Notes: generated from the sequence alone by a model not told the origin. A stretch of DNA of 17,965 nucleotides from Pueribacillus sp041725775 (GCF_041725775.1 NZ_JBEUEL010000045.1:1-17965), one strand, 5' to 3'. Positions 1 through 6,872 are shown, counted from the stretch's first letter. A program made the numbers and translations.

Positions 1-305
1 AATTAGCTAGAGCAACGAAAAACGAACTGTTACGTGCCTACGCGGACAATAAAAAGTATGAGAAAGCCTGCCAAAAACTAGATGAAAGATTTGAGGATGC
101 TTTTCAATACACCGTCGTTGGTAAGGGGCACCCCCGATTAAAAAGTACCAATTTAATTGAGCGTTTAAATCAAGAAATTCGCCGACGAGCGAAAATTATT
201 CGTATCTTTCCGAATATCGCATCAGCGAATCGGCTAATTGGAGCTATTCTCATAGATATCCATGAAGAGTGGCTGAGTTCTCCCAGAAAGTATATTCAAT
301 TTTGA
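1..305 (+). CDS. IS256-family transposase, 3' end only
   Basis: The frame runs in from the left edge (first full codon at 3) and stops with TGA at 303-305, giving about 100 C-terminal residues. The segment STNLIERLNQEIRRR matches the conserved C-terminal block of IS256/mutator-type DDE transposases, which holds the catalytic Glu (the E of the IER triplet). The stretch FPNIASANRLIGAILIDIHEEW is also typical of that family's C-terminus. The enzyme cuts and joins the ends of its own element; whether the rest is intact lies outside the window. Family assignment is confident; the specific element is not identified. Confidence 0.88.
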   Translation, partial: LARATKNELLRAYADNKKYEKACQKLDERFEDAFQYTVVGKGHPRLKSTNLIERLNQEIRRRAKIIRIFPNIASANRLIGAILIDIHEEWLSSPRKYIQF

Positions 306-311
306 ATGAAA

Positions 312-334
312 ATTGTTGGGGATACCCCAACAAT
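312..334 (+). terminator. Hairpin after the transposase gene
   Basis: Perfect 10-bp inverted repeat, ATTGTTGGGG and CCCCAACAAT around a 3-nt loop, starting 7 nt after the transposase stop. There is no strong T-run after it on either strand, so it may be a weak terminator or a structure protecting the element from outside transcription. Confidence 0.45.
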
Positions 335-391
335 CAATCCTAGTTTAAAAACATTGTAAAACATTTTACACAAGATCATGGACTTGACTAG

Positions 392-1298
392 TTACTTTTG
401 ACTGTCAATAAAAAGAAGATTACTATAAATTGCTTGAATAGCTGGTGCTTCAACTTGCAATCGTCTATTTTTTTCACTAAATAACCTAAGAGTGACTCGA
501 TTTCCATCTTTTTTCCACGTAACCGATCTTGAAGCATGGATGGCTTATGCTTTCTCGCATATTCAACATTCGAAAACGTAATTTCAAACATTTTTTTCTT
601 TAACGGAATGCCGTTTATATTTGCAATCAATATCACTTCACGGTAGACTTTTTCAGCAATCTTTCTCGGTTCTTCATCGTCGAGAATTTCTCCAACTTTT
701 GCCGTTAATAAAGCTGCCAATGGATTAAAGGTTGCATTCCAAAGAAACTTTTTCCGCTTTTGTTCCATGATCGTATCTTTTGTACTTGTATCAATATGGG
801 CTTCATTAAACAATTCCGCAATTCGATCCCGATAAGGTACAAGTGATTCATGTAACACCCCAATCACAAGTTTTACCCTTCCATCTTGCTTAATCATTTC
901 ATGTTCCGAAATCTGTGAAGAAACATACGTTGCTACTGACAAAACACGTTCTACTCCAAAAACATCCGCAAGTATTTCTTCATTGTCTACACCATTTTGT
1001 AGTGTCATAATAATGGCATGCTCATTTCCTAAATTTGCAATTTGTTCTGCTATTTCTTTTATATCGGTTGATTTAACGCAAACTAAAATCAATTCAGCAT
1101 CTGATCATGAATGTAAATCATTTGTAATAACACCATCAACTGTAAAAGAGTCACCATTTGCTATCACTTTCAAACCCGACTTTTTCATCGCCTCCAAATG
1201 TTGACCTCACGCTACAAAAGTTACATCATGTTCCGTTTTTTTTAAATATGCACCAAAAACCCTCCAACTGCACCAGCTCCAACTATAGCAATTTTCAT
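392..1298 (-). pseudogene. Decayed 2-dehydropantoate 2-reductase (PanE/ApbA family)
   Basis: Intact homologues reduce ketopantoate to pantoate with NADPH. The ATG at 1296-1298 has an SD (GGGAGGG) upstream and starts MKIAIVGAGAVGGF, the GxGxxG Rossmann motif. The reading is then broken by a frameshift near 1251-1260, in-frame TGA codons at 1207-1209 and 1105-1107, and a second frameshift in the 7-T run at 468-474. Reading through these restores about 302 residues, the normal family length, including KFLWNATFNPLAALL and a natural-looking C-terminus EAPAIQAIYSNLLFIDSQK. The longest open piece (388-1092, 234 aa) lacks the nucleotide-binding N-terminus and has a frameshifted tail. Four lesions mean long-standing decay. 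It may be a paralogue and not the pathway enzyme, so no symbol is given. Confidence 0.87.
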
Positions 1299-1388
1299 TT
1301 ATGAGTCCCTCCCTTTGCATTTCATACTTTACATGAAGAAAGTATTTTTTCAACTTTCAATCCTCAAACCAAATCATCCGAATTAAAA

Positions 1389-1417
1389 TTTACATAATTT
1401 CCGCAAAAATGTATAAT
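1389..1417 (+). promoter_or_regulatory. Sigma-A promoter of sinR
   Basis: TTTACA at 1389-1394 and a perfect TATAAT at 1412-1417, spaced by exactly 17 nt, lie about 45 nt upstream of the sinR ATG. This is a strong housekeeping promoter, so sinR can be made constitutively and without an upstream partner gene. Confidence 0.75.
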
Positions 1418-1462
1418 AAAATCAAGCATTTTAATTGCTGAGGATATGTAAGGGGGATACTT

Positions 1463-1807
1463 ATGATTGGCGAGAAGGTAAAAAAAATACGAACAGAAAA
1501 AGGGCTATCGCTAAGCGAACTTGCTGAACGAGCTGGTGTTGCAAAGTCCTATTTAAGCTCCATAGAACGCAACATCCAATCAAACCCCTCCATTCAATTT
1601 CTTGAAAAGATTGCGGCTGTTTTAGATATATCTGTCGAGTCACTGATCGATGGGTCAAATCGCGATAAAAATGATAATGAAGTACTAGATGAAGAGTGGA
1701 CGAATCTTATACGTGAAGCGATGGAGTCTGGAATAAGCAAGGAACAATTTCGAGAATTTTTGGAATTTAACCGGTGGAAATTAAATCAATCAAAAAGTAA
1801 CGAATGA
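1463..1807 (+). CDS. sinR: SinR, master repressor of biofilm matrix genes
   Basis: The 114-aa protein is very close to Bacillus subtilis SinR (111 aa). Residues 1-65 form an HTH_3 (XRE) DNA-binding domain with the near-identical block SLSELAERAGVAKSYLSSIE. Residues about 75-107 match the C-terminal multimerisation/SinI-binding helices (EEWTNLIREAMESGISKEQFREFLEF). SD GGGGGAT precedes ATG 1463. In B. subtilis SinR represses tapA-sipW-tasA and eps, and is held off by SinI and SlrR. Here it faces the tapA-sipW-tasA cluster as in B. subtilis, but an hsp20 gene and an LPXTG-protein gene lie between, and no sinI is found upstream, where a pseudogene and an IS end lie instead. Identity is confident; the regulon is inferred. 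Confidence 0.95.
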   Translation: MIGEKVKKIRTEKGLSLSELAERAGVAKSYLSSIERNIQSNPSIQFLEKIAAVLDISVESLIDGSNRDKNDNEVLDEEWTNLIREAMESGISKEQFREFLEFNRWKLNQSKSNE

Positions 1808-1816
1808 AATGAAAAT

Positions 1817-1840
1817 ACCACAGTCTGTACTGACCGTGGT
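1817..1840. terminator. Weak hairpin between sinR and hsp20
   Basis: ACCAC (1817-1821) pairs with GTGGT (1836-1840), extended after one mismatch by GTC/GAC. It lies between the convergent sinR and hsp20 genes, where a bidirectional terminator is expected. The T-runs on both sides are poor, so efficiency is doubtful. Confidence 0.35.
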
Positions 1841-1869
1841 TGAGAAAATACTTGTTATCTTCACTACTT

Positions 1870-2310
1870 TTAATCGATATCAATGATTTTGCGATTGTTG
1901 CGCTTTAAGTTATATTTCGGAATCGTTATGATGACGATACCATTTTCATATTTTGCCTTAATATTTTTTGGTGAAGAGACTAGTCCTAATGGAATGAAGC
2001 GCTCCTTTCGAGAAAATGATCGTTCTTTTCGATAATATTTTTCTTTCTCGTTTGTTTCTTCCACATGTGAACGATTTTCAACCACTAGTTTTAATCCATT
2101 TGATTGCCATTCTAGTTGTATTTGTTCTTTTTTAACACCTGGCACATCTGCCTCGATAATGAGATTGCTCTCTGTCTCATACATATCGACCTTGATTTGG
2201 CGTTCTAACATACCGAGCGGATCTTCAAACCACTGATCAAAGATCGAAAATAAATCAGTAAATGGCTTCCCATTAAAAGGTGATGGAAGTTTATTTTCGT
2301 CAGAAACCAT
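1870..2310 (-). CDS. Hsp20/alpha-crystallin family small heat shock protein
   Basis: 146 aa. After a 35-residue N-terminal arm, the alpha-crystallin domain spans about residues 38-138, with VDMYETESNLIIEADVPGVKK at the front and the late-strand signature ENGIVIITIPK near 127-137. The short tail ends KIIDID, with an IxI-like hook. Such proteins are ATP-independent holdases that form oligomers; Bacillus also uses members as spore coat proteins (CotM/CotP). SD GGAGGAGG precedes the ATG closely. It lies 94 nt downstream of the LPXTG gene on the same strand. A candidate promoter of its own (TTGAAC at 2369-2374, CATAAG at 2346-2351, 17-nt spacing) is weak, so read-through from the matrix operon is possible. 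Nothing separates a stress role from a coat role. Confidence 0.85.
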   Translation of the reverse strand: MVSDENKLPSPFNGKPFTDLFSIFDQWFEDPLGMLERQIKVDMYETESNLIIEADVPGVKKEQIQLEWQSNGLKLVVENRSHVEETNEKEKYYRKERSFSRKERFIPLGLVSSPKNIKAKYENGIVIITIPKYNLKRNNRKIIDID

Positions 2311-2404
2311 GATTACTCCTCCTCCATAGACTTAATCATTGCTAGCTTATGCCGGAGAAAGAATGCTCGTTCAAAAATTAGGCGTTTGAAGCAAATTGTT
2401 ACTG

Positions 2405-3043
2405 CTATGTTTTTCGAATTTGCTTATACAATAAACGAGACAAGAATGTTTGTTTATGATACAGTCGCATCCCAATTACAAATAACAAGAGACCTGTCAA
2501 CAAAAAAATAGTGGGGTGAACCATACCTGTTTTCGGTAATTTCCAACTTGACGATGATTCTCCTGCACCAATCGGATGATAATCAGCTGAAAAAATGATT
2601 TGAAATTGTGTGACTAAGCCTTGAAATTCATTCCCTGATTCATAAGGAAATTCAACATTAAAGATAAGTTCTTCAATGCCTGAAAGTGAAAGTTGTCTCT
2701 TATTAAATCCGTTAAAGTTGCTCAAAGTACCATCATATAATAGATGTTCACCATCTGTTACTTGAAGTAATAATTCTTCATATAATTTTTTAGAACCATT
2801 TGTAAACTGTGCTTTCGTTTTATAATAAACGTCAACATTTCCACCATTTTCAATCGAAAACGTTCGTTGTATGACATCTCCAGGTTTCATATTCATTACG
2901 TCAAATATAACGTTCTTTGGTTTTGTGACAAGATCAACGTTAACAGTCTCTGTATTCTCATCAGCTCCTGTCGAACTGATCGGATTAAAAACGATTAATG
3001 TAAGCATAGCAATGCTATACAAGGTGAAGAACTTCCATTTCAT
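2405..3043 (-). CDS. TasA/CalY-like domain protein with LPKTG sortase anchor
   Basis: 212 aa. Residues 1-27 are a classic signal peptide (KWK, hydrophobic core, likely SPase I cut after SSTGA). Residues about 33-155 resemble TasA: VMNMKPGDVIQRTFSIENGG aligns with TasA's NLKPGDTMERFFKLENHG. The C-terminus has LPKTG at 169-173, a hydrophobic segment at about 177-192 and a basic tail, so a sortase should link it to peptidoglycan. The 20-residue tail is longer than usual. It lacks the AFND-type SipW site of TasA and TapA, so it probably uses a general signal peptidase. SD GAGGTGAT precedes ATG. It starts 57 nt after tasA on the same strand, with a hairpin between. A role as wall anchor or minor subunit of TasA fibres is inference. 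No sortase gene is in the window. Confidence 0.82.
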   Translation of the reverse strand: MKWKFFTLYSIAMLTLIVFNPISSTGADENTETVNVDLVTKPKNVIFDVMNMKPGDVIQRTFSIENGGNVDVYYKTKAQFTNGSKKLYEELLLQVTDGEHLLYDGTLSNFNGFNKRQLSLSGIEELIFNVEFPYESGNEFQGLVTQFQIIFSADYHPIGAGESSSSWKLPKTGMVHPTIFLLTGLLLFVIGMRLYHKQTFLSRLLYKQIRKT

Positions 3044-3065
3044 ATTAAATCACCTCAGATTAGAG

Positions 3066-3088
3066 AAAGGCGGGAAATGCCCGCCTTT
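3066..3088 (-). terminator. GC-rich hairpin between tasA and the LPXTG gene
   Basis: AAAGGCGGG (3066-3074) pairs with CCCGCCTTT (3080-3088) over a 5-nt loop, 13 nt past the tasA stop. On the minus strand only a short TTTCTCT follows, so termination is probably partial, letting some transcripts continue into the LPXTG gene. The better T-tract (TTTTCTTT) is on the plus strand. Confidence 0.7.
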
Positions 3089-3100
3089 TCTTTGCTTAAT

Positions 3101-3853
3101 TTAGTTAGAATTCGCTTTCTCATTAATTTTAAGGTAACCATTATTTTTCGTTTGATCTGTGTTTAAACCTTTCCATTGTGTTGCTTCAAGTTTAAATTTA
3201 ATATCGACAGAGTCACCTTGGAATACGTTTTGTTTATATTCGCCGCTCGCTGGACCACGTTTAACTTTTGTTTTGTCATCTTTCATCGTAATTTTAATTT
3301 GGACAATTTCGTAATCATTTGGATCAATTGGGATTCCCGTCCATTCTTCAATTTCGTTATAAGGAGCTAAATTAATATTTTTCATTTTAGTTAAATCATA
3401 TAATGTTTTACCATCTTCAGGTTTAATAATTGAAAAATTGTCTCTAGGTTGAGCGTTTTGGTTTTCATGCCCTGTTAATAAAATCTCTACATGGAATTGT
3501 TTGAGAAATTCTTTCATACTGTTGTCTTTCATTCCATGTTTTTTAACAAATTCATTTTTTCCATTTTTAAAATTAGTAGCATAAGCATTCATAAGCACTT
3601 CTTTAATAGCTAATGTTCCGTGATTCTCTAATTTGAAAAAACGTTCCATCGTGTCTCCAGGTTTTAAGTTTTGTAAGTTGAAGGTCTTTTCCCCACCTTC
3701 AACACTTACAACTTCAAGATCTAATGTTCCGGCTGCGAACGCGTTGTCTAAACTTTCGACATCGTTAAACGCTGCCCATGTCCCTCCTCCGACAAGTGCT
3801 AATCCAAGTGCCGCTGATGCAACCCCAAGACCTAACTTCTTTTTTACTTTCAT
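3101..3853 (-). CDS. tasA: TasA/CalY-family biofilm fibre subunit
   Basis: 250 aa. The first 31 residues, KKKLGLGVASAALGLALVGG then GTWAAFNDVE, are almost the same as the B. subtilis TasA signal region; SipW should cut after Ala27 to give a mature protein starting AFND. The mature part has the NLKPGD motif (62-67), a G-x-LAIKEVLM segment near 79-88, ITMKDDKTK and FKLEATQWKGL near the C-terminus, all as in TasA. TasA is secreted and polymerises into the protein fibres of the biofilm matrix. SD GGGAGGA precedes ATG. It sits third in the tapA-sipW-tasA operon; the 87-nt gap after sipW holds a small hairpin (TACCC 3876-3880, GGGTA 3887-3891) just ahead of the SD. Control is expected through SinR at the tapA promoter. 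Assignment is firm. Confidence 0.95.
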   Translation of the reverse strand: MKVKKKLGLGVASAALGLALVGGGTWAAFNDVESLDNAFAAGTLDLEVVSVEGGEKTFNLQNLKPGDTMERFFKLENHGTLAIKEVLMNAYATNFKNGKNEFVKKHGMKDNSMKEFLKQFHVEILLTGHENQNAQPRDNFSIIKPEDGKTLYDLTKMKNINLAPYNEIEEWTGIPIDPNDYEIVQIKITMKDDKTKVKRGPASGEYKQNVFQGDSVDIKFKLEATQWKGLNTDQTKNNGYLKINEKANSN

Positions 3854-3940
3854 ACTAAAAATCCTCCCTTTAATTTACCCTTTTATGGGTATGTAATTTA
3901 TTTTTGAACCCTTATGTTTCCACAAGGTGTTTCAACAATA

Positions 3941-4513
3941 TTAAGAATCCTCAGTATTCTTTAATTGCTTTCTAGCATTCATATCCAATACTTTTAATGC
4001 ACTCCATATTTGAAACCCTGCGTAGATTAAAAGTAAGAGACCTGGAACAATTAAAAGAATAGCCGTTCCCTTTTGAGATTTCGCATATTCAGTAAAGTAA
4101 CCGATATACGGAATCGTAAATCCTGAATACTCTGCAACGACATTTTCAGATAACACAGGAGTCAAATCTGCCTCTTTGTTGTTATCTCCCTTCGTCACAT
4201 ATTGCACCTGTTCACCATTTCCTAACACTTCAAGGATCCGATGTGTGACGAGTTGTCCATCTTCTTGTACATACGTTATGATGTCATTTTTTTTAAAAGA
4301 TGTTTTATCTTCAGCTGGGGCTACTGCAATAATTGACCCTGTTTTAATCTCTGGTTCCATTGAACCGGACAGAACTGTTTTAATTTGATATCCGAATAAA
4401 CTCGCTTCTCCTCCTGAGGCTTTCGTAGAAATGACGAGGAAAACCATAACGAGTAATAGTACAAATAAGAGCCATGTCATGAGATTGCTAATCCATTTCA
4501 ACGTTGTTTTCAT
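3941..4513 (-). CDS. sipW: SipW, ER-type signal peptidase I for TasA and TapA
   Basis: 190 aa membrane protease that removes the signal peptides of TasA and TapA. It has an N-terminal transmembrane helix (about 8-29), the catalytic motif SGSMEP with Ser51, the ER-type VTHRI motif with His91 in place of the lysine of usual bacterial enzymes, the TKGDNN motif with Asp110, and a second membrane helix near 151-172. This Ser-His-Asp set and topology match B. subtilis SipW. Its ATG region overlaps the end of tapA by 26 nt, so the two are probably translationally coupled. The next gene, tasA, is a substrate by homology; the LPXTG protein beyond it lacks the AFND-type cleavage motif and is probably not. 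Confidence 0.95.
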   Translation of the reverse strand: MKTTLKWISNLMTWLLFVLLLVMVFLVISTKASGGEASLFGYQIKTVLSGSMEPEIKTGSIIAVAPAEDKTSFKKNDIITYVQEDGQLVTHRILEVLGNGEQVQYVTKGDNNKEADLTPVLSENVVAEYSGFTIPYIGYFTEYAKSQKGTAILLIVPGLLLLIYAGFQIWSALKVLDMNARKQLKNTEDS

Positions 4514-5306
4514 TTAAATGATCAGCTCCTTTCGTTTCTTTTTTTTCGTGTTTTTCACTGCTAGATTGATTAGAAACTTCCCTATTCTCATTTTCTTTAT
4601 TGTCTAGCTCTTGTGGCTGCAATTGTTTCGTTTGCTTATTTTGTTTGTTGGGCGTTTGGTTTTCTTCCTCTTCATTCTTTTGTTTATTGTTTGTTTCATT
4701 TTGTTCTACATCGATTGACTTTGATTCTTGATTTTCTATCATTTTCGGTTGTTTTGGAATACACTTTTGTTCAACTTTAATTGCTTCACTCCAAAGTTCC
4801 CCTTTGCCTGGATGCCCTGGGCGCTGTAAAGCCCTAAACATGTAGTTACCTGGTTCAGTAGGTGTGTAGAACATTTCAAATGATTCCCCCGAACTTAATG
4901 GGGGGACTTGACCATTCGCGACAATCACCCCACCCTTATCAGGTTTTGGATTCCCTTTTTCAGTCCAATACACCTCATATACAACAGGGCCTTTCATTCC
5001 TCGCGAACTCGAACCGTTTTGAATCACCGCGGAAATTGTTCCGTTCTGACAATGAGAAGCTTGACCTTTAAACTCTAGTGAACTTTTATCCCATTCCCTA
5101 TCATCTTCCTCATCTTCTGGAGGTTCAAATTCATTGTCTGCTTTCAAAGATAAAGTCAGTCTTTCAATATCATTAAAAGCTGCGTTTGTTGAAGATGTAA
5201 ACTGAACTAGTCCATACGTCCCTAAGTAAAAAAGTACAAATGATTGAATGACAATGAACTTTCCTACCTTTTTCCTTTTAAATTTCGTTAGGCGGCTTTG
5301 TCGCAT
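4488..5306 (-). CDS. tapA: TapA, TasA fibre anchoring/assembly protein
   Basis: 272 aa. A basic N-terminus and hydrophobic segment (about 14-38) end in STNAAFNDIE, a SipW-type cut site after Ala42, the same motif as in TasA. An acidic linker (PPEDEEDDRE, 62-71) leads to a globular region of about residues 72-182 with Cys86 and Cys182, matching the two-cysteine TapA domain (EWDKSSLEF near the front, PGNYMFRALQRPGHPG and LWSEAIKVEQKC at the end). Residues 185-272 are low-complexity and rich in Asn, Gln, Glu and Lys. In B. subtilis TapA is needed for efficient TasA fibre assembly and surface attachment. SD GAGGTG lies 6 nt before ATG. First gene of the operon; the upstream region carries SinR-like sites. 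Confidence 0.92.
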   Translation of the reverse strand: MRQSRLTKFKRKKVGKFIVIQSFVLFYLGTYGLVQFTSSTNAAFNDIERLTLSLKADNEFEPPEDEEDDREWDKSSLEFKGQASHCQNGTISAVIQNGSSSRGMKGPVVYEVYWTEKGNPKPDKGGVIVANGQVPPLSSGESFEMFYTPTEPGNYMFRALQRPGHPGKGELWSEAIKVEQKCIPKQPKMIENQESKSIDVEQNETNNKQKNEEEENQTPNKQNKQTKQLQPQELDNKENENREVSNQSSSEKHEKKETKGADHLNENNVEMD

Positions 5307-5320
5307 TTCTGCACCTCATT

Positions 5321-5533
5321 GTTCGTTATTTTATATGTAACGTTCTTTTTAACTAACCAAATCGAATTATATAACGAACAGAAGCAAATAAAAAGTGTCA
5401 AATTAAGTTATATCGTTCTAAATAAAGAACAATATAAGCTGTTTCCTTTTTAAATCTCAATTTTTCACAGTTTTACAGTGCTTTCCAAAAAATAATATTC
5501 TATATTCCTATTTCCAATTTCATTAAAAAGAAC
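5321..5533 (-). promoter_or_regulatory. Cluster of SinR-type operator sites upstream of tapA
   Basis: SinR recognises GTTCTYT in B. subtilis. This 300-nt gene-free stretch holds GTTCTTT at 5342-5348 (plus), 5424-5430 (minus) and 5527-5533 (minus), and the variant GTTCGTT at 5321-5327 (plus) and 5373-5379 (minus). The pair at 5415-5430, GTTCTAAATAAAGAAC, forms a 16-bp GTTC-N8-GAAC inverted repeat, the geometry of the SinR dimer site. The 5373-5379 site lies in the spacer beside the -10. The rest of 5307-5612 is AT-rich with no further signal seen apart from the metK terminator at its far end. Confidence 0.7.
5366..5394 (-). promoter_or_regulatory. Candidate tapA promoter
   Basis: On the minus strand a perfect TATAAT (5366-5371) has TTTTTA (5389-5394) 17 nt upstream. 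The -35 is poor, as expected for a promoter that depends on derepression. A better -35, TTGACA (5396-5401), is 24 nt from the -10 and too far to serve it. Confidence 0.5.
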
Positions 5534-5586
5534 AACTAGTCATAATTTTTTTCATAAACTCCAACATTTCCAGTTGCATCATGTAA

Positions 5587-5626
5587 AACAATCCCGATGA
5601 AGCTAAACAAGCTCATCGGGATTGTT
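5587..5626 (-). terminator. Terminator of metK
   Basis: Long stem of AACAATCCCGATG (5587-5599) with CATCGGGATTGTT (5614-5626), continued by AGCT/AGCT, loop AAACA, one bulged A. Minus-strand transcripts run into TTTTACA after the stem. The metK stop codon (5613-5615) and its last few codons lie inside the stem. Confidence 0.85.
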
Positions 5627-6827
5627 TGTTTACACTTAATTTCTTTTGAAATACGTCAATTTTATCTGTTCTTTCCCAAGGTAAATCAATGTCCGTTCTA
5701 CCAAAATGACCATAGGCTGCCGTCTGTTTATAAATCGGTTGACGTAAATTTAACATTTCAATAATACCTGCTGGTCTTAAATCAAAATTATCACGAACAA
5801 TTTCTACAAGCTCTTCTTCCTCAATTTTACCTGTTCCAAACGTGTCAATCGAAATTGAAACTGGGCTTGCGACGCCGATTGCATATGCGAGTTGAACTTC
5901 ACATCTCTCGGCTAATCCTGAAGCAACAATGTTTTTGGCGACATAACGTGCGGCATAGGCCGCTGAACGGTCAACTTTTGTCGGATCTTTACCAGAAAAC
6001 GCACCTCCACCGTGTCGTGCATAGCCTCCGTACGTATCGACAATAATTTTTCTGCCGGTCAAGCCAGAATCGCCTTGTGGCCCTCCGATGACGAAGCGGC
6101 CAGTCGGATTAATGAATAGTTTTGTTTCACAATCGATAAACCGCTCTGGTACAACGTGATGAATGACGTACTTAGCAATGTCTTTTTTTATTTGTTCCAA
6201 TGTTACATCTTCATGATGTTGTGTTGACACAACGATCGAATCGACACGAACTGGAATATTTTGTTCATCATACTCAACTGTGACCTGTGTTTTCCCATCG
6301 GGTCTTAAATAGTTTAAAATCCCTTGCTTGCGAACTTCGCTTAATCGTCTTGCTAAGCGGTGAGCAAGTGAAATGGGTAATGGCATTAACTCTTCGGTTT
6401 CATTGCATGCATAACCGAACATCATCCCTTGGTCACCAGCACCAATCGCTTCAATTTGCTCTGCCGTCATTGTTCCTTCTCTAGCCTCTAATGCAACATC
6501 AACACCGTGAGCAATATCTGGCGATTGTTCATCAATTGACGTTAGCACCGCACACGTTTGAGCATCAAATCCATATTTTGCTCGAGTATAACCAATTCCT
6601 TCAATCGTTTTACGTACAATTTTTGGAATATCTACATATGTAGATGTTGTAATTTCACCTGTGATTAAAACAAGACCTGTATTCACAACAGCCTCACAAG
6701 CAACTCTTGCATCTTGATCATACTTTAAAATCTCATCAAGAATAGCATCTGAAATTTGGTCACAAATTTTATCAGGATGTCCTTCCGTGACTGACTCAGA
6801 AGTAAATAATCGACGCTTACTACCCAT
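5613..6827 (-). CDS. metK: S-adenosylmethionine synthetase
   Basis: 404 aa, the usual family length. It makes SAM from methionine and ATP in the cytoplasm. Visible signatures are FTSESVTEGHPDKICDQISD at the start, GAGDQGMMFGYA (about 128-139), the P-loop-like GGGAFSGKDPTKVDRSAAY (about 272-290) and the C-terminal DLPWERTD. The ATG at 6825-6827 has a moderate SD (GGGGGT, 9 nt away). The leader is over 500 nt and carries an S-box riboswitch, so expression should fall when SAM is plentiful. A 249-bp repeat-flanked insert and a possible 9-codon upstream ORF lie between riboswitch and start codon. The gene is divergent from pckA, an arrangement also known in B. subtilis. Confidence 0.98.
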   Translation of the reverse strand: MGSKRRLFTSESVTEGHPDKICDQISDAILDEILKYDQDARVACEAVVNTGLVLITGEITTSTYVDIPKIVRKTIEGIGYTRAKYGFDAQTCAVLTSIDEQSPDIAHGVDVALEAREGTMTAEQIEAIGAGDQGMMFGYACNETEELMPLPISLAHRLARRLSEVRKQGILNYLRPDGKTQVTVEYDEQNIPVRVDSIVVSTQHHEDVTLEQIKKDIAKYVIHHVVPERFIDCETKLFINPTGRFVIGGPQGDSGLTGRKIIVDTYGGYARHGGGAFSGKDPTKVDRSAAYAARYVAKNIVASGLAERCEVQLAYAIGVASPVSISIDTFGTGKIEEEELVEIVRDNFDLRPAGIIEMLNLRQPIYKQTAAYGHFGRTDIDLPWERTDKIDVFQKKLSVNKQSR

Positions 6828-6849
6828 TTAAAAGGTACCCCCAATTCAT
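6820..6849 (-). CDS. Possible 9-codon leader ORF overlapping the metK start
   Basis: ATG at 6847-6849 opens MNWGYLLNG and stops with TAG at 6820-6822, overlapping the first codons of metK in another frame. It is preceded by AAAGGTGA at good spacing, a better SD than that of metK itself. It could couple ribosomes onto metK, or be chance. No function is claimed for the peptide. Confidence 0.3.
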   Translation of the reverse strand: MNWGYLLNG

Positions 6850-6872
6850 ATTTTCACCTTTACTCACGACAT

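Larger units (their letters stand above)
1..389 (+). mobile_element. Right end of an IS256-family insertion sequence
   Basis: After the transposase stop there is a perfect 10-bp hairpin (312-321 with 325-334, loop ATA), then AT-rich sequence ending in TTTTACACAAGATCATGG and CTTGACTA at about 364-390, which looks like the terminal repeat of IS256-type elements. The exact border cannot be fixed because the left end is outside the window. The element ends within a few bases of the stop codon of the panE-like pseudogene, so it sits beside that gene rather than inside it. Confidence 0.55.

Noticed and set aside
388..395. IS256 insertion as the cause of panE loss
   Set aside because: The reconstructed gene reaches its natural C-terminus before the IS end, and its lesions are point changes far from it.
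983..1204. Plus-strand 73-codon frame over the panE pseudogene
   Set aside because: It is antisense to clearly homologous, though broken, coding sequence, with no SD or resemblance to a protein.
2022..2130. GTTCTTT words at 2022-2028 and 2124-2130
   Set aside because: Both are inside hsp20 coding sequence with no paired half-site; a 7-mer with low information content is expected by chance.
5396..5401. TTGACA as the tapA -35
   Set aside because: It is 24 nt from the TATAAT, too far for sigma-A; no other -10 fits it at 17 nt.
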